Assembly: GCA_951813605.1 (NCBI GenBank) | Contig: OX638379.1 | Span: 2,180,471 to 2,244,470, forward strand | Reading direction: 5' to 3' | Source of the DNA: an uncultured Bryobacterales bacterium | GTDB lineage: Bacteria; Acidobacteriota; Terriglobia; Bryobacterales; UBA6623 | DNA: 64,000 nucleotides | Shown: positions 37,751-46,894 of the stretch, piece after piece | How the letters are laid out: each line of letters opens with the position of its first letter | Position numbering within the stretch: position 1 is the first letter of the stretch | The notes under the pieces: generated by a model | Databases searched by the model: none | What the model was told of the DNA's origin: nothing | What the model saw: the letters and a program-made list of their open reading frames with translations, nothing else | Made by a program: the position numbers and the translations under genes

Positions 37751-38755
37751 CTAGTCGAGGCCCAACAGCCAAGCGGGATTCGTCCTAGCCATCCGGTCGA
37801 CTTCGTCCTGGGAGAACCCTGCCCTCAAGAGCTTGGCTAGGAACACGGCCAACCCGTCCGTGTGTATGGGATTCATCGACTGACCCAGATCGCTCGAGAT
37901 CACTACGCTCTCCGGCCCGATCTCGCGGATCGCGTCGACATAGGCCTGAAGTTTCTCTTCGTCCGTGCCGTCCCACTGGGGATTCGACGCGAGCGCGGTC
38001 CCAACCGGGTATTCGAGCATGGCCCCTAGCTCCGCGGCGCGCTCTTGCATTGCCACCGACATGGAAACGGGCGGAGACAAGGGGTGGGTGACAAGGATAC
38101 GGTCGATGCCCCGCCGCTTAGCCTCGCGGATGAGCAGCAGGGACTCTTCAGGAGAGGAATGGCCGGTCGCAAGCGTCAGGCCATGCTCGGCGATCAGGTC
38201 GAGGACTCGCAACACATCCTGCAACAACTCTCCGTTGGAAGAGACGGGGACACGATTCGGGTTTGGGCGGAGGACGCGGTGGTAGTGCTCTGAATCGAAT
38301 GTCGGCATCCAAACGACCTTGCCGTGCCCGCCGGTAGTGCGGGCCATGTGTTCGACGGCGACAGGGTTGATTCCCGTGGAGGCGTTCAACGCGATGCCCC
38401 CGAAGACGCGAATTCCGGGAACAGCTCGTTCAACGACGAAGGCCAGACCGGCGGTCGGAGCGTAGTGGTTCTTCAACAGCAGCGCCCGCATTCCCGCGTC
38501 GCGGGCGATGCGTGCGAGCTGAAGGGAGCCGATCGAGCGCGGCCCGCTGTCGGGGGCGCTATGCACGTGCAAGTCGACTACACCCTCGATGCTGAGCGGG
38601 GCGACTCCGCCTGTCGTCCCGCACCAAGGGCAGTCCTCTTGGCCATCGAGCGGAAACAACGGCCATAGGCCGATCAAGGCGAGTGCCGCGAGGCGGCGCT
38701 TCAACGGCTTCTGAGCCTGCGACTGTAGCGTGTGTGGAAGGTCCGCCATGGACAT
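37751..38755 (-). CDS. DUF6282 amidohydrolase-like protein, exported
   Basis: A 334-aa protein with a leader-like hydrophobic segment (RLAALALIGLWPLFPLDG) and metal-site motifs VVDLHVHSAPD, LLLKNHYAPT, VVWMPTFDSEHY, LTLATGHSSPEE, ILVTHPLSPP and ESVVISSDLGQ, the pattern of metal-dependent amidohydrolases in the DUF6282 group. The substrate is not known. It is the first gene of a tight minus-strand unit with the YfiH-type and hpt genes. The start is an ATG pair (38755/38749) without a strong ribosome-binding site. Confidence 0.8.
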   Translation of the reverse strand: MSMADLPHTLQSQAQKPLKRRLAALALIGLWPLFPLDGQEDCPWCGTTGGVAPLSIEGVVDLHVHSAPDSGPRSIGSLQLARIARDAGMRALLLKNHYAPTAGLAFVVERAVPGIRVFGGIALNASTGINPVAVEHMARTTGGHGKVVWMPTFDSEHYHRVLRPNPNRVPVSSNGELLQDVLRVLDLIAEHGLTLATGHSSPEESLLLIREAKRRGIDRILVTHPLSPPVSMSVAMQERAAELGAMLEYPVGTALASNPQWDGTDEEKLQAYVDAIREIGPESVVISSDLGQSMNPIHTDGLAVFLAKLLRAGFSQDEVDRMARTNPAWLLGLD

Positions 38756-40169
38756 CACAATTCTCTGCGCGACCAAGCCTCGAGGCCACTCAACGCGGGG
38801 CGCCTCGACCCGACGCGATCCCGAGCTTCAGGATGCCACACTGTCTGTGTTCGGCTTATTTGGTTGACACCCTGGAACGCCGCATCGGCTCGCCCAATCG
38901 CTGAAACAGCGCCGGGCAGCCGGTGCGGTCCGAGCCACGATCGAATTCAGGGAAATCGGCGGAGCGAAGAACCTGACTATGTCGGGCAGCGTGGCGCGAC
39001 CCTCGATAGGCGTTCCACGCCATGAATGAGGCAGTGCGGGATTCCATCCAGTGGTTTCGGACCGCGGGATTGATGAAGGGGTAGCTACAACCTTGTCACG
39101 AGAGCTTGCCTCGGTTGGGCAGCCCTGAGCGTGCCGGTATTCCTTGCAGGACCAAGGCGGTGGGATGCGGCGGGGCGGCTTGACGGCGTGGGCAAAGGTC
39201 CTCGGATACCGAGCCAACAGGTTTGTTGTGGATGGAGCTGCCCGCCTTGCTGAAGTTTCCCTTGGTCCGCTTGGCGTTCGGCAACGGACGCTTGGCCAGC
39301 AATTCCGCCGTGGCTCTCTGAACTCTCCATTACTCGCATCGGACCCTCGTTTGGCCGTAGCTGGTGCAGACACGGGAAGCCACCATTTCGCAAACACAAC
39401 GCGAAGCTATCTACGATCATGGGCGCAGACCCGATTCAGGATTCGATCACGTACCAAGGGGAATTCAATCTCTGTAAATTGCTTCGAATACAGTCATTTA
39501 CGTAGCAATGCTTGATTTCTCATATCAATACTGGCCGTGGATCGCGGTTGTTGCAATTGTGGCTTGGGTTGCAAGATTTCGAACGAAACATGCAATGCGG
39601 TTCTACCCGATGCTTTCGATCTGGGCTGCCGGATTTCTGCTTGAGTGGTGCCTAGACATGATTGGCACATTGTTTGATTGCCTAGCTCGTCTGCAAGGTC
39701 ATTCGGGGTCATGTTCCGGTTCTCGAGTGGATGGAGGACCGGGGCGGTTCGGAGAACTTGCAGGTTTGGTGCCGTAGGCTTTTCGAAGGGCGAGTTCGGC
39801 CCGTCAGGTAGGTGGCAGCGGGATTGCTGCTGCACGAACATGCTCTGGAGGGCAGTCCTCGCAAGGACAAGCTATGAACGCTTCGTCCTGTAGACCTACC
39901 GAGAATGCTTCGAGGAACACTCCCGGGCACAAGCCTTTGCGGCAGGGGCGCGGGGTGACGCCCGAGTCACGCGATGGCCGCGAAAAAGGAAATGCCGGGC
40001 GGTGTGCCGCTGGAGGGCCTCGGCTCCCGGCTAGCCGACAAAATAATCGTGACACGTCCGATATGGGATCTCTTGATCGAATTCGGAGAGGTGAGGCTCC
40101 TATTCGGGTTGAACCACGCGCTCAACAGTGCTTACATAGAACCGGACGATCTGCGAGATCGTATCGCGA
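38756..40169. other. Long gene-poor stretch
   Basis: About 1.4 kb with no intact recognisable gene. Around 39400-39700 the DNA is richer in A+T than its neighbours and contains a membrane-protein-like start (listed separately). A plus-strand run at 40010-40160 (IIVTRPIWDLLIEFGEVRLL) also has protein-like composition but no family. Elsewhere frames are short and random-looking. I found no RNA gene. Confidence 0.4.
39508..39680 (+). pseudogene. Possible truncated membrane protein
   Basis: ATG opens MLDFSYQYWPWIAVVAIVAW, HAMRFYPMLSIWAAGFLLEW and CLDMIGTLF: two hydrophobic helices with a short basic loop, convincing for about 55 residues. After this the frame becomes non-coding in character until a stop at 39777. 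Base composition is lower in G+C than the surroundings, which hints at foreign origin. The family is not recognised. Confidence 0.35.
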
Positions 40170-41690
40170 GTGCTCCGCCGAGACGCAATCAAAGGACTAG
40201 CGGGAGCGGGGGCCCTAGCCTCCGTAGGCATCGACCCGACCCGGGGGCTCGCCGCCGCCGATAGTGCCGTCGCCGCCGATATGGTGCGCTTCGGGGCGGA
40301 GATCGAGCCCTTGGTCCGGTTGATCGAAGACACTCCTCGAGAAGATTGCATCGAGGTCCTTGCCCACCGGCTAAAGTCCGGGCTCGCCTACCGTCAGTTC
40401 CTCGCGGCCCTGTTCCTAGCGGGAATCCGCAATGTCAACCCGCAGCCCCCGGGCTTCAAGCTCCATTGCGTCTTCGTGGTTCACTCGGCCCATCAGTTGA
40501 GCCTCGATGCCCCCGAAAGCGAACGGCTGCTCCCACTGTTCTGGGCGCTCGACAACTTCAAGAAGGCGCAGGAACAGGACATCGAACAGGGAGATTTCCG
40601 CTTGCGCGAAGTGGTTGGCCGGATACCGGGACCGAAGCAGGCGTGGGGGGAATTCCGCGCCGCGATGGAATCTTGGGACGCGCCCCGAGCGGACCGTGCG
40701 ATCGCGGCCTTGGCGCGAACTCGCGGAGCGCACGAGGTAATGGAGGGGCTGTGGCGCTACGGAGCCCGGGACTACCGAAATATCGGCCACAAGGCGATAT
40801 TTACCGCGAACGCTTGGAGGACCCTGCAGACGATCGGCTGGCGGCACGCGGAGCCTACGTTGCGTTCCCTGACGCTGGGCTTGCTGGACTTCGGAACCGA
40901 GCGACGCATGAATGGTTTCGGTTTCGAGGACCAATGCCACTTCGCGAATACCGACCTGGCAAGGAAGATCCTCCCCGAACTGCCGGGCGACTGGATCTCG
41001 GGCGAATCCTCCGATCCGAACTCGACGGAGGAAATGCTAGCCGCGATCCGCGAATCGAGGCCCGTCCCCGCCTGCGCGGCCGTCGCACGGATGATTTCCA
41101 AGGGAAGCGCGCGATCCGCTGAAGCCTGGGAAGCCATACATCTGGCCTCGGGCGAGTTGATGATGCGACTGCCTGGCATTCTGGGCGTTCATTGCGTGAC
41201 CTCGGCCAACGCGCTACATTACGCCTTCCGCATGTCCGCAGATGCGGAAACGCGCTTGTACGTGCTGCTGCAAGGCGTCGGGTGGATGGCCCAGTTCGCG
41301 ACCTTCATGTCGCGAGAGGACCGCTTCAGGGAACTGGACATCAGCGCTATGTCCGGCGCGGACGTTGAGGAAGGCTCCCGGGAGGGTGCCGACGAAATTC
41401 TTGGGCTACTTGGCGCCGAGGCTGACCGTGCCGCTCGCAAAGCCTTCAGCTACGCCCGCGAGCATCCCGATACGTCCGGGTTCTTGCATGCGGCGCGAAG
41501 CCTTGTGTGCAACAAGGCCGACGAGGTCCATCACTTCAAATTCGCAGCGGCGATCTTCGAAGATCTGTCGCTAGTCGATCCACGCTGGCAACCGCACATG
41601 CTGGCAACGGCGACTTACTACCTGCGGGGTTCGGACCACCCGGACTCCAATGTGGTTTTGCGCGCCCGCGAGGCGCTGGGCGTTGCTTGA
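40170..41690 (+). CDS. Large exported protein of unknown function
   Basis: A 506-aa protein starting at GTG with a Tat-like leader (MLRRDAIKGLAGAGALASVG). The body is all-helical and histidine-containing: YRQFLAALFLAGIRNVNPQP, HCVFVVHSAHQLSLDAP, RYGARDYRNIGHKAIFTANA, GVHCVTSANALHYAFRMSAD and KADEVHHFKFAAAIFED. Similar long, helical, His-rich exported proteins occur in Planctomycetes and Acidobacteria without known function, by my recollection. It is intact and followed 120 bases later by an SDR gene. A metal- or haem-binding role is a guess based on the conserved-looking His clusters. Confidence 0.7.
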   Translation: MLRRDAIKGLAGAGALASVGIDPTRGLAAADSAVAADMVRFGAEIEPLVRLIEDTPREDCIEVLAHRLKSGLAYRQFLAALFLAGIRNVNPQPPGFKLHCVFVVHSAHQLSLDAPESERLLPLFWALDNFKKAQEQDIEQGDFRLREVVGRIPGPKQAWGEFRAAMESWDAPRADRAIAALARTRGAHEVMEGLWRYGARDYRNIGHKAIFTANAWRTLQTIGWRHAEPTLRSLTLGLLDFGTERRMNGFGFEDQCHFANTDLARKILPELPGDWISGESSDPNSTEEMLAAIRESRPVPACAAVARMISKGSARSAEAWEAIHLASGELMMRLPGILGVHCVTSANALHYAFRMSADAETRLYVLLQGVGWMAQFATFMSREDRFRELDISAMSGADVEEGSREGADEILGLLGAEADRAARKAFSYAREHPDTSGFLHAARSLVCNKADEVHHFKFAAAIFEDLSLVDPRWQPHMLATATYYLRGSDHPDSNVVLRAREALGVA

Positions 41691-41810
41691 GGCACTGCTG
41701 GCAAACTGGTCGGGACCGAAATAGCGCACGCCTGAAGCGAGGTGCATCCGCACTCGCGAATCGCGGCCGTAAGTACGGGCTAAACTAAGCGGTTCTCACG
41801 GAACATAGCG

Positions 41811-42581
41811 ATGAAACTGCAAGGCAAGGTCGCCATCGTCACCGGTGGCGCGACTGGGATGGGACGAGCGATCAGCGCAGCTCTGGCTGCGGAGGGGGCT
41901 CGCGTCCTAGTCAACTACCGAGCTTCAGCCGACGCGGCGCGCGAGGTTGTGGCGGACATTGAGCGAGCCGGCGGCCGGGCCGTCTCCCATGCCGCCAACG
42001 TCGAGTACGACGACGAGGTAAAAGCCATGGTCGCCTTGGTCGAGCAACGATGGGGACGCTTGGACCTACTGGTGAACAATGCCGGTTGGAGCAAGATCAC
42101 GCCCCATTGGAAGCTGGACGCACTCACGGACGAGATCTGGGACCGCACTCTCAACACCAATCTGCGCGGTGCCTTCTACTGCTGCCGGGCCGCCGTCCCG
42201 CTGATGCGCAAGAACGGCGGCGGCTCGATTGTCAATAACGCGTCGGCTTCCGCCTATTCAGCAGCGGGCAGTTCGATCGTGTACTCGGCTTCCAAGGCCG
42301 CGATGGTCAACATGACGCGGTCTCTTGCGAGGGCCCTCGCACCGGACATCCGCGTCAACGCGATCGCTCCCGGGCTAGTGCATACCCGCTTCGCCGGCTG
42401 GCCGGACGAGGCCTTCGAGGCCGGCGGTGAGGTCTCCCCGCTGAAGCGGATCGCCTCGGTCGAGGAAGTGGCCGCCACGGTGCTTTTCCTAGCGGCAGAC
42501 GCGACAGCGATAACAGCGGAGACGATTCTCATCGATTGCGGGGCGACAATTCTCGGCACGCCTCGGCGACGACGCCCCTAG
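41811..42581 (+). CDS. Short-chain dehydrogenase/reductase
   Basis: A 256-aa NAD(P)-dependent SDR: cofactor site VAIVTGGATGMGRAI, structural LLVNNAGWSK, catalytic Ser region IVNNASASAYSAAGSS and catalytic YSASK with Lys, then IRVNAIAPGLVHT. All catalytic residues are present. The last C-terminal residues are basic (GTPRRRRP). Substrate unknown; FabG-like classical architecture. It is on the same strand as, and 42 bases before, the VTT-DUF547 gene. Confidence 0.92.
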   Translation: MKLQGKVAIVTGGATGMGRAISAALAAEGARVLVNYRASADAAREVVADIERAGGRAVSHAANVEYDDEVKAMVALVEQRWGRLDLLVNNAGWSKITPHWKLDALTDEIWDRTLNTNLRGAFYCCRAAVPLMRKNGGGSIVNNASASAYSAAGSSIVYSASKAAMVNMTRSLARALAPDIRVNAIAPGLVHTRFAGWPDEAFEAGGEVSPLKRIASVEEVAATVLFLAADATAITAETILIDCGATILGTPRRRRP

Positions 42582-42623
42582 GCCAAGCCGCGTTCAAGTT
42601 GAAAAAGACGGGACATAAATGCG

Positions 42624-44228
42624 ATGCACCTACAGCTGACTGCCGGGGTGAAATGGGCGACCGCGGCGTGCTTCGTAGCGTCCTTCGTGCTGCTGCTTCT
42701 GAGTTTGCCTCTGGACGCTTTGATGGACGCAACCCAAGCCTGGATCGAGGGTTTGGGCTTCTGGGCTCCGCTCGCTTTCGCGATCACATACGGCTTGGCC
42801 GCGACGCTCTTCGTTCCCGGCTCGGCCCTGTCCCTTGCAGCTGGCGTGCTCTTCGGCGTTTGGGTCGGGACAGCTGTTGTTTGGCTCGGAGCGACACTGG
42901 CGATCGTCTTGTCGTTCTTGATCGCCAGGTACGCAGCGCGCGCCCGCGTCGAGGCGCTCGCCAAGACGAGGCCGCGCTTCGCCGCCGTCGATCGGGCGAT
43001 CGGCGAGGAGGGCTGGAAGATCGTCGCCCTGATGCGGCTATCCCCCGTATTTCCCTTCAGCCTGCAGAACTATCTGTTCGGGGTCACAGCCATCCGCTTC
43101 TGGCCCTGCGCCATCTCGAGTTCGGCGTTCATTTTGCCCGGCACTTTCCTCTACGTGTATCTCGGTTTCGCAGGCGGCGAGGCCGCGTCGGTCGTGGGAG
43201 GATCAGGCAACAGCGACCCGTGGAAACTCGCATTGCAGCTTGTCGGCCTGCTGGCAACTCTCGTTGTGACGGTCTACATCGCGCGCATCGCCGCGAAGGC
43301 CGTGGCCAAGCACGCTCCCGGGGAACCCGAATTGCCCGTGGAGGCTGCGAAGGAGCCAGTCAAAGCAGCGTCCGCCGCAAGAGCTGCGTGGACCCTGGCC
43401 CTGGCTGTCGCATGCCTCGTCGCCAGCTTGACGGCATACGCACGTAGCGAGTCCATCCGCTCCTACTTCCTCCCCCCGCGGGTGGAATTGATCGAGCGCC
43501 ATGCGGGCGACATTGGCTCGGCAATGTTCGACCACGCAGCCTTCGACGCCTTGCTCAAAGCGCACGTAGACGAGGACGGGCTAGTCGATTACGCGGGTCT
43601 GGCCGAGGACGCCCCCCGCCTAGCAGAGTACGTGGACACGCTCGGCGCGGCACCGTTTGCCGATCTGGGGCGGGACGAGAAGCTGGCCTTGCTGATTAAC
43701 GCCTATAACGCATTCACTCTCCAGCTGATTGTCGAGCAGTACCCTCTTGATTCGATCCACGAAATTCCGTCGGGCGATCGGTGGGAGGCGGCCCGCTGGA
43801 TGCTCGCGAATCGAATCTACAGCTTGGATGAGATCGAGAACTCCCTGATTCGACCGAACTTCCGGGATGACCGCATCCATTTTGCATTGGTCTGTGCCGC
43901 GCTCGGATGCCCTAAGCTACGGCGCGAAGCCTACAACGGCGAGGCGATCGAATCGCAACTCGAGCACCAGGCTGCGGACACCCACCGCAGCGAGAGGTGG
44001 TTTCGTTACGAGGAGACTGAAGGGCTCGTTTGGCTCACACAGGTCTACAGTTGGTACGCCGAGGACTTCGAGCAGATTCACGGATCGGCGCTCGCCTCCG
44101 CGGCTCGATACTCTCCGCAATTAAGGCAAGCATTGGCCGAGGGCCGCGCGTTGCGGATCCGATGGCTGCCCTACGACTGGTCTCTCAACGAACAGCCGCC
44201 GGTGTCGGTAACGCCATCTCGGACATAG
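42624..44228 (+). CDS. VTT (TVP38/DedA-like) membrane domain fused to DUF547
   Basis: The first ~235 residues are a TVP38/TMEM64-type membrane protein: YGLAATLFVPGSALSLAAG, GTAVVWLGATLAIVLSFLIA and the conserved KIVALMRLSPVFPFSLQNYL with FGVT. A further transmembrane helix (AAWTLALAVACLVASLTAYA) leads into a DUF547 domain from about residue 300: LLINAYNAFTLQLIVEQYP, DEIENSLIRPNF, FALVCAALGCPKL and VYSWYAEDF. DUF547 is usually a separate exported protein. As a fusion it would face the periplasm. It lies 33 bases before a flavin disulfide oxidoreductase gene, a common neighbour of TVP38 genes. Confidence 0.88.
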   Translation: MHLQLTAGVKWATAACFVASFVLLLLSLPLDALMDATQAWIEGLGFWAPLAFAITYGLAATLFVPGSALSLAAGVLFGVWVGTAVVWLGATLAIVLSFLIARYAARARVEALAKTRPRFAAVDRAIGEEGWKIVALMRLSPVFPFSLQNYLFGVTAIRFWPCAISSSAFILPGTFLYVYLGFAGGEAASVVGGSGNSDPWKLALQLVGLLATLVVTVYIARIAAKAVAKHAPGEPELPVEAAKEPVKAASAARAAWTLALAVACLVASLTAYARSESIRSYFLPPRVELIERHAGDIGSAMFDHAAFDALLKAHVDEDGLVDYAGLAEDAPRLAEYVDTLGAAPFADLGRDEKLALLINAYNAFTLQLIVEQYPLDSIHEIPSGDRWEAARWMLANRIYSLDEIENSLIRPNFRDDRIHFALVCAALGCPKLRREAYNGEAIESQLEHQAADTHRSERWFRYEETEGLVWLTQVYSWYAEDFEQIHGSALASAARYSPQLRQALAEGRALRIRWLPYDWSLNEQPPVSVTPSRT

Positions 44229-44261
44229 CGGCCCGACTGATCTCAGTCACCTTAAGCAGTC

Positions 44262-45803
44262 ATGCCCAAGCCCATTGAATCGATCATCGAAGCGAAGCCA
44301 TTGGACCGGCACAACCGGCAGCTTGTCAGCCGGGTCCATCCTCCGGACTGGCAGAACCCCGAACCGCGAGGCAAGTACCACATGGTGGTCGTGGGCGCGG
44401 GAACCGCCGGATTGGTGACCGCGGTCGGCGCTGCGGGTCTCGGAGCGCGGGTCGCTCTCATCGAACGAAACCTAATGGGGGGCGACTGCCTGAATTCGGG
44501 CTGCGTGCCATCCAAGGCACTGATCCGGGCAGCGCACGCGGCCGCCAGCGTCCGCAACGCGAAGCAGTTCGGCGTTCGCATCGCCGAAGGCAGCTACTCG
44601 GTCGATTTCGGCAAGGTCATGGAGCGCATGCGACGGCTGCGGGCGGGCATCAGCGCCCACGACTCGGCGCAGCGCTTCTCCGACCTCGGAGTCGATGTCT
44701 TCCTAGGTCAAGCAACCTTCTCCGGAAAGAAAACTGTGCGCGTCGGGGACCAGGAACTTGCATTCTCTAGAGGCTGCATTGCGACCGGCACCAGGGCGTC
44801 GCTGCCGCCGATCCCGGGGCTTGACCGAGCGCAGGCCCTGACCAATGAGACCGTCTTCACTCTCACGGAATTGCCAAGACGCCTGGCGGTGATCGGCGGC
44901 GGGCCGATCGGGGTTGAAATGGCACAGTCATTTGCTCGATTCGGCTCCGAAGTCACGTTGATCGAAGGAGCGGGCGGCGTCCTCAACAGAGAAGATCGCG
45001 ACGCGGCGGAGATCGTGGAGCGGTCCATGCAAAGGGACGGCGTGACAATGCTCTTCAGCACCTATGCGACGAGCGTGACGGTTGAAGGGGACGAGCGCTT
45101 GATCCGAGCGGAATCGCAGGCCGACGGCACGGTAACCGAGATCCGCGCGGACCGCATCCTCGTCGCGGCGGGCCGGACACCGAATACCGAAAGCCTCGGA
45201 CTTTCCGAAGCGGGCGTGAACTACGACAAGCAGACGGGCGTCCTCGTAGACGACGGCCTCCGCACGTCCAACAAGCGCATATACGCCGCAGGGGATATTT
45301 GCTCGGCGTTCAAGTTCACCCATACGGCAGACGCCATGGCTCGCATCGTGATCGGCAACGCTCTATTTTTCGGCAGGTCCAAGGCAAGCGCGCTCAACAT
45401 CCCGTGGTGCACGTACTCCGACCCGGAATTGGCCCACGTCGGCATCAGCGAGAGGGAGGCGAACACCAGCAGCACTCCGATCGACACCTACCGGACAGAG
45501 CTGGCAGACGTGGACCGCGCGGTGCTGGACAGCGAGACGGAGGGCTTCGTGAAGATTCACTGCAAGCGCGGCACCGACGCGATCCTCGGCGCGACAATCG
45601 TGGCACGGCACGCGGGAGAGATGATTTCGGAGGTCACCGCCGCGATGACCGGGGGCCTGGGCCTGCGATCGATCGCTGGCACGATCCATCCCTACCCGAC
45701 CCAGGCGGAAGCCATTCGCAAGACCGCGGACGCCTACCAGCGGACAAGGCTGACCCCCGCTGTGAAGCGGCTCCTGAAGACGATCCTTCGCCTTCACGGC
45801 TGA
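44262..45803 (+). CDS. FAD-dependent pyridine nucleotide-disulfide oxidoreductase (mercuric reductase-like)
   Basis: A 513-aa class I flavoprotein: FAD site VVVGAGTAGLVTAVGAAGLG, redox-active cysteines in GGDCLNSGCVPSKALI, NAD site LAVIGGGPIGVEMAQSFARF, second FAD motif RIYAAGDICSAFKFTH and the dimer-interface His-Glu in TIHPYPTQAEAIRKT. It lacks the N-terminal heavy-metal domain and the C-terminal cysteine pair of MerA, so mercury reduction is unlikely. Enzymes of this subtype are often encoded beside TVP38 proteins, as here. Substrate unknown. Confidence 0.9.
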   Translation: MPKPIESIIEAKPLDRHNRQLVSRVHPPDWQNPEPRGKYHMVVVGAGTAGLVTAVGAAGLGARVALIERNLMGGDCLNSGCVPSKALIRAAHAAASVRNAKQFGVRIAEGSYSVDFGKVMERMRRLRAGISAHDSAQRFSDLGVDVFLGQATFSGKKTVRVGDQELAFSRGCIATGTRASLPPIPGLDRAQALTNETVFTLTELPRRLAVIGGGPIGVEMAQSFARFGSEVTLIEGAGGVLNREDRDAAEIVERSMQRDGVTMLFSTYATSVTVEGDERLIRAESQADGTVTEIRADRILVAAGRTPNTESLGLSEAGVNYDKQTGVLVDDGLRTSNKRIYAAGDICSAFKFTHTADAMARIVIGNALFFGRSKASALNIPWCTYSDPELAHVGISEREANTSSTPIDTYRTELADVDRAVLDSETEGFVKIHCKRGTDAILGATIVARHAGEMISEVTAAMTGGLGLRSIAGTIHPYPTQAEAIRKTADAYQRTRLTPAVKRLLKTILRLHG

Positions 45804-45842
45804 TTGGCGGGCAGCGCAGCACGGCAACGGAGGGAAACGTCA

Positions 45843-46544
45843 GTGGGGGAGACGATTTCGGTCATCATTCCGGCGTTGAACGAGGAAACTCGCATCGGCC
45901 CGGCGGTCCGGAGGCTTCGAGGCTCCGGCGTGGACGAGGTCATCGTCGTGGACGGCGGCAGCACGGACAGCACCGTCGAGATCGCTAGAGCCATGGGAGC
46001 AAGGGTGCTCCGCGAGCAGGCCAGCCGCGGTCGCCAGCAGAACGCCGGCGCCCAAAGAGCGAAAGGTGCAATTCTCCTCTTTCTCCATTCGGACACAATC
46101 CTGCCGACAGGTTTCGCGGACCAAGTGCGGTCGACCCTTGCGAAGCCGGGGGTGAGCGCCGGCGCGTTTCAGTTTCGGCTTGACGCGCCTGGATGGGAGT
46201 TCCGTCTCGTCGAGCAAACTGTTGCCTTACGGTGCAGGCTGTTGCGGCTCCCATACGGCGATCAGGCCATATTCGTGTCGACCGAGATCTTCGAACGAGC
46301 AGGGTGCTTCGCCGACCTCCCGATCATGGAGGACTTTGACCTAGTCCGTCGCCTGCGCAAGCTGGGTCGGATTGAGCTGGCGGAGGGGGCGGCTGTTACC
46401 TCCGCGCGTCGTTGGACCCGACAGGGGGTCTGGCGCGTCACCTGGACGCACCAACTCTGCATTCTGGGATACTATTGCCGGGTTTCCCCGGAACGGCTGG
46501 TCCGTCTACGCGACGATGCAAATGGACGGAGGTCAATACCCTGA
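45843..46544 (+). CDS. TIGR04283-type family 2 glycosyltransferase
   Basis: A 233-aa GT-A enzyme: ISVIIPALNEETRIGPAVRR, VIVVDGGSTDSTVEIARAMG, REQASRGRQQNAGAQRAKG and LLFLHSDTILPTGF give the donor and metal sites; FRLVEQTVALRCRLLRLPYG plus DLPIMEDFDLVRRLRKLG are characteristic of the transferase type associated with radical-SAM/selenodomain clusters and arsenosugar pathways. Start is GTG at 45843, eight bases after GGAGGG; the frame extends upstream to TTG 45804. It is part of the run with the disulfide oxidoreductase and DUF547 genes, and of the same gene set in other bacteria by my recollection. Confidence 0.87.
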   Translation: MGETISVIIPALNEETRIGPAVRRLRGSGVDEVIVVDGGSTDSTVEIARAMGARVLREQASRGRQQNAGAQRAKGAILLFLHSDTILPTGFADQVRSTLAKPGVSAGAFQFRLDAPGWEFRLVEQTVALRCRLLRLPYGDQAIFVSTEIFERAGCFADLPIMEDFDLVRRLRKLGRIELAEGAAVTSARRWTRQGVWRVTWTHQLCILGYYCRVSPERLVRLRDDANGRRSIP

Positions 46545-46603
46545 CCGCCGCGCAACAGCGCCCTTCCATCATTGAGTCGCAACACCGTTGAAAACTACGA
46601 TAG

Positions 46604-46894
46604 ATGTCCGAAGTACAGTCAGGCACCGCTCCGATGGAAAGTCTCGCTGACTTGTCACCGGGTACGACAGCCGTTGTGGGCGAGCTGCGATTCGACGAAG
46701 TCGATGCGGTGCGATTGATGGAACTGGGATTCATTCCCGGTATGTCCGTGTCTTGCCAGAGGCGCGTCCCAATGGGAGACCTGTCGGTTTATCAGCTCGA
46801 CGGCACCCAGATCGCACTGAGAAGCGAGACGGCCTCGCGGATCCGCGTCCGGCCGGAGCCCGCTGCGGGAGTCGAGAATGCCAAGCGCGATTGA
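46604..46894 (+). CDS. feoA: Ferrous iron transport protein A
   Basis: A 96-aa SH3-like cytoplasmic protein with PGTTAVVGELRFDEVDAVRL, LMELGFIPGMSVSCQRR and ALRSETASRIRV, the FeoA pattern. It supports FeoB-mediated Fe2+ uptake. Its 3' end overlaps the feoB start by 17 bases. The N-terminal ~14 residues before LADLSPG are extra or unconserved, so a later start is possible. Confidence 0.9.
   Translation: MSEVQSGTAPMESLADLSPGTTAVVGELRFDEVDAVRLMELGFIPGMSVSCQRRVPMGDLSVYQLDGTQIALRSETASRIRVRPEPAAGVENAKRD

Noticed and set aside
44262..45803. True mercuric reductase and a mer operon
   Set aside because: The heavy-metal N-terminal domain and C-terminal cysteine pair are missing, and no merR, merT or merP is nearby.
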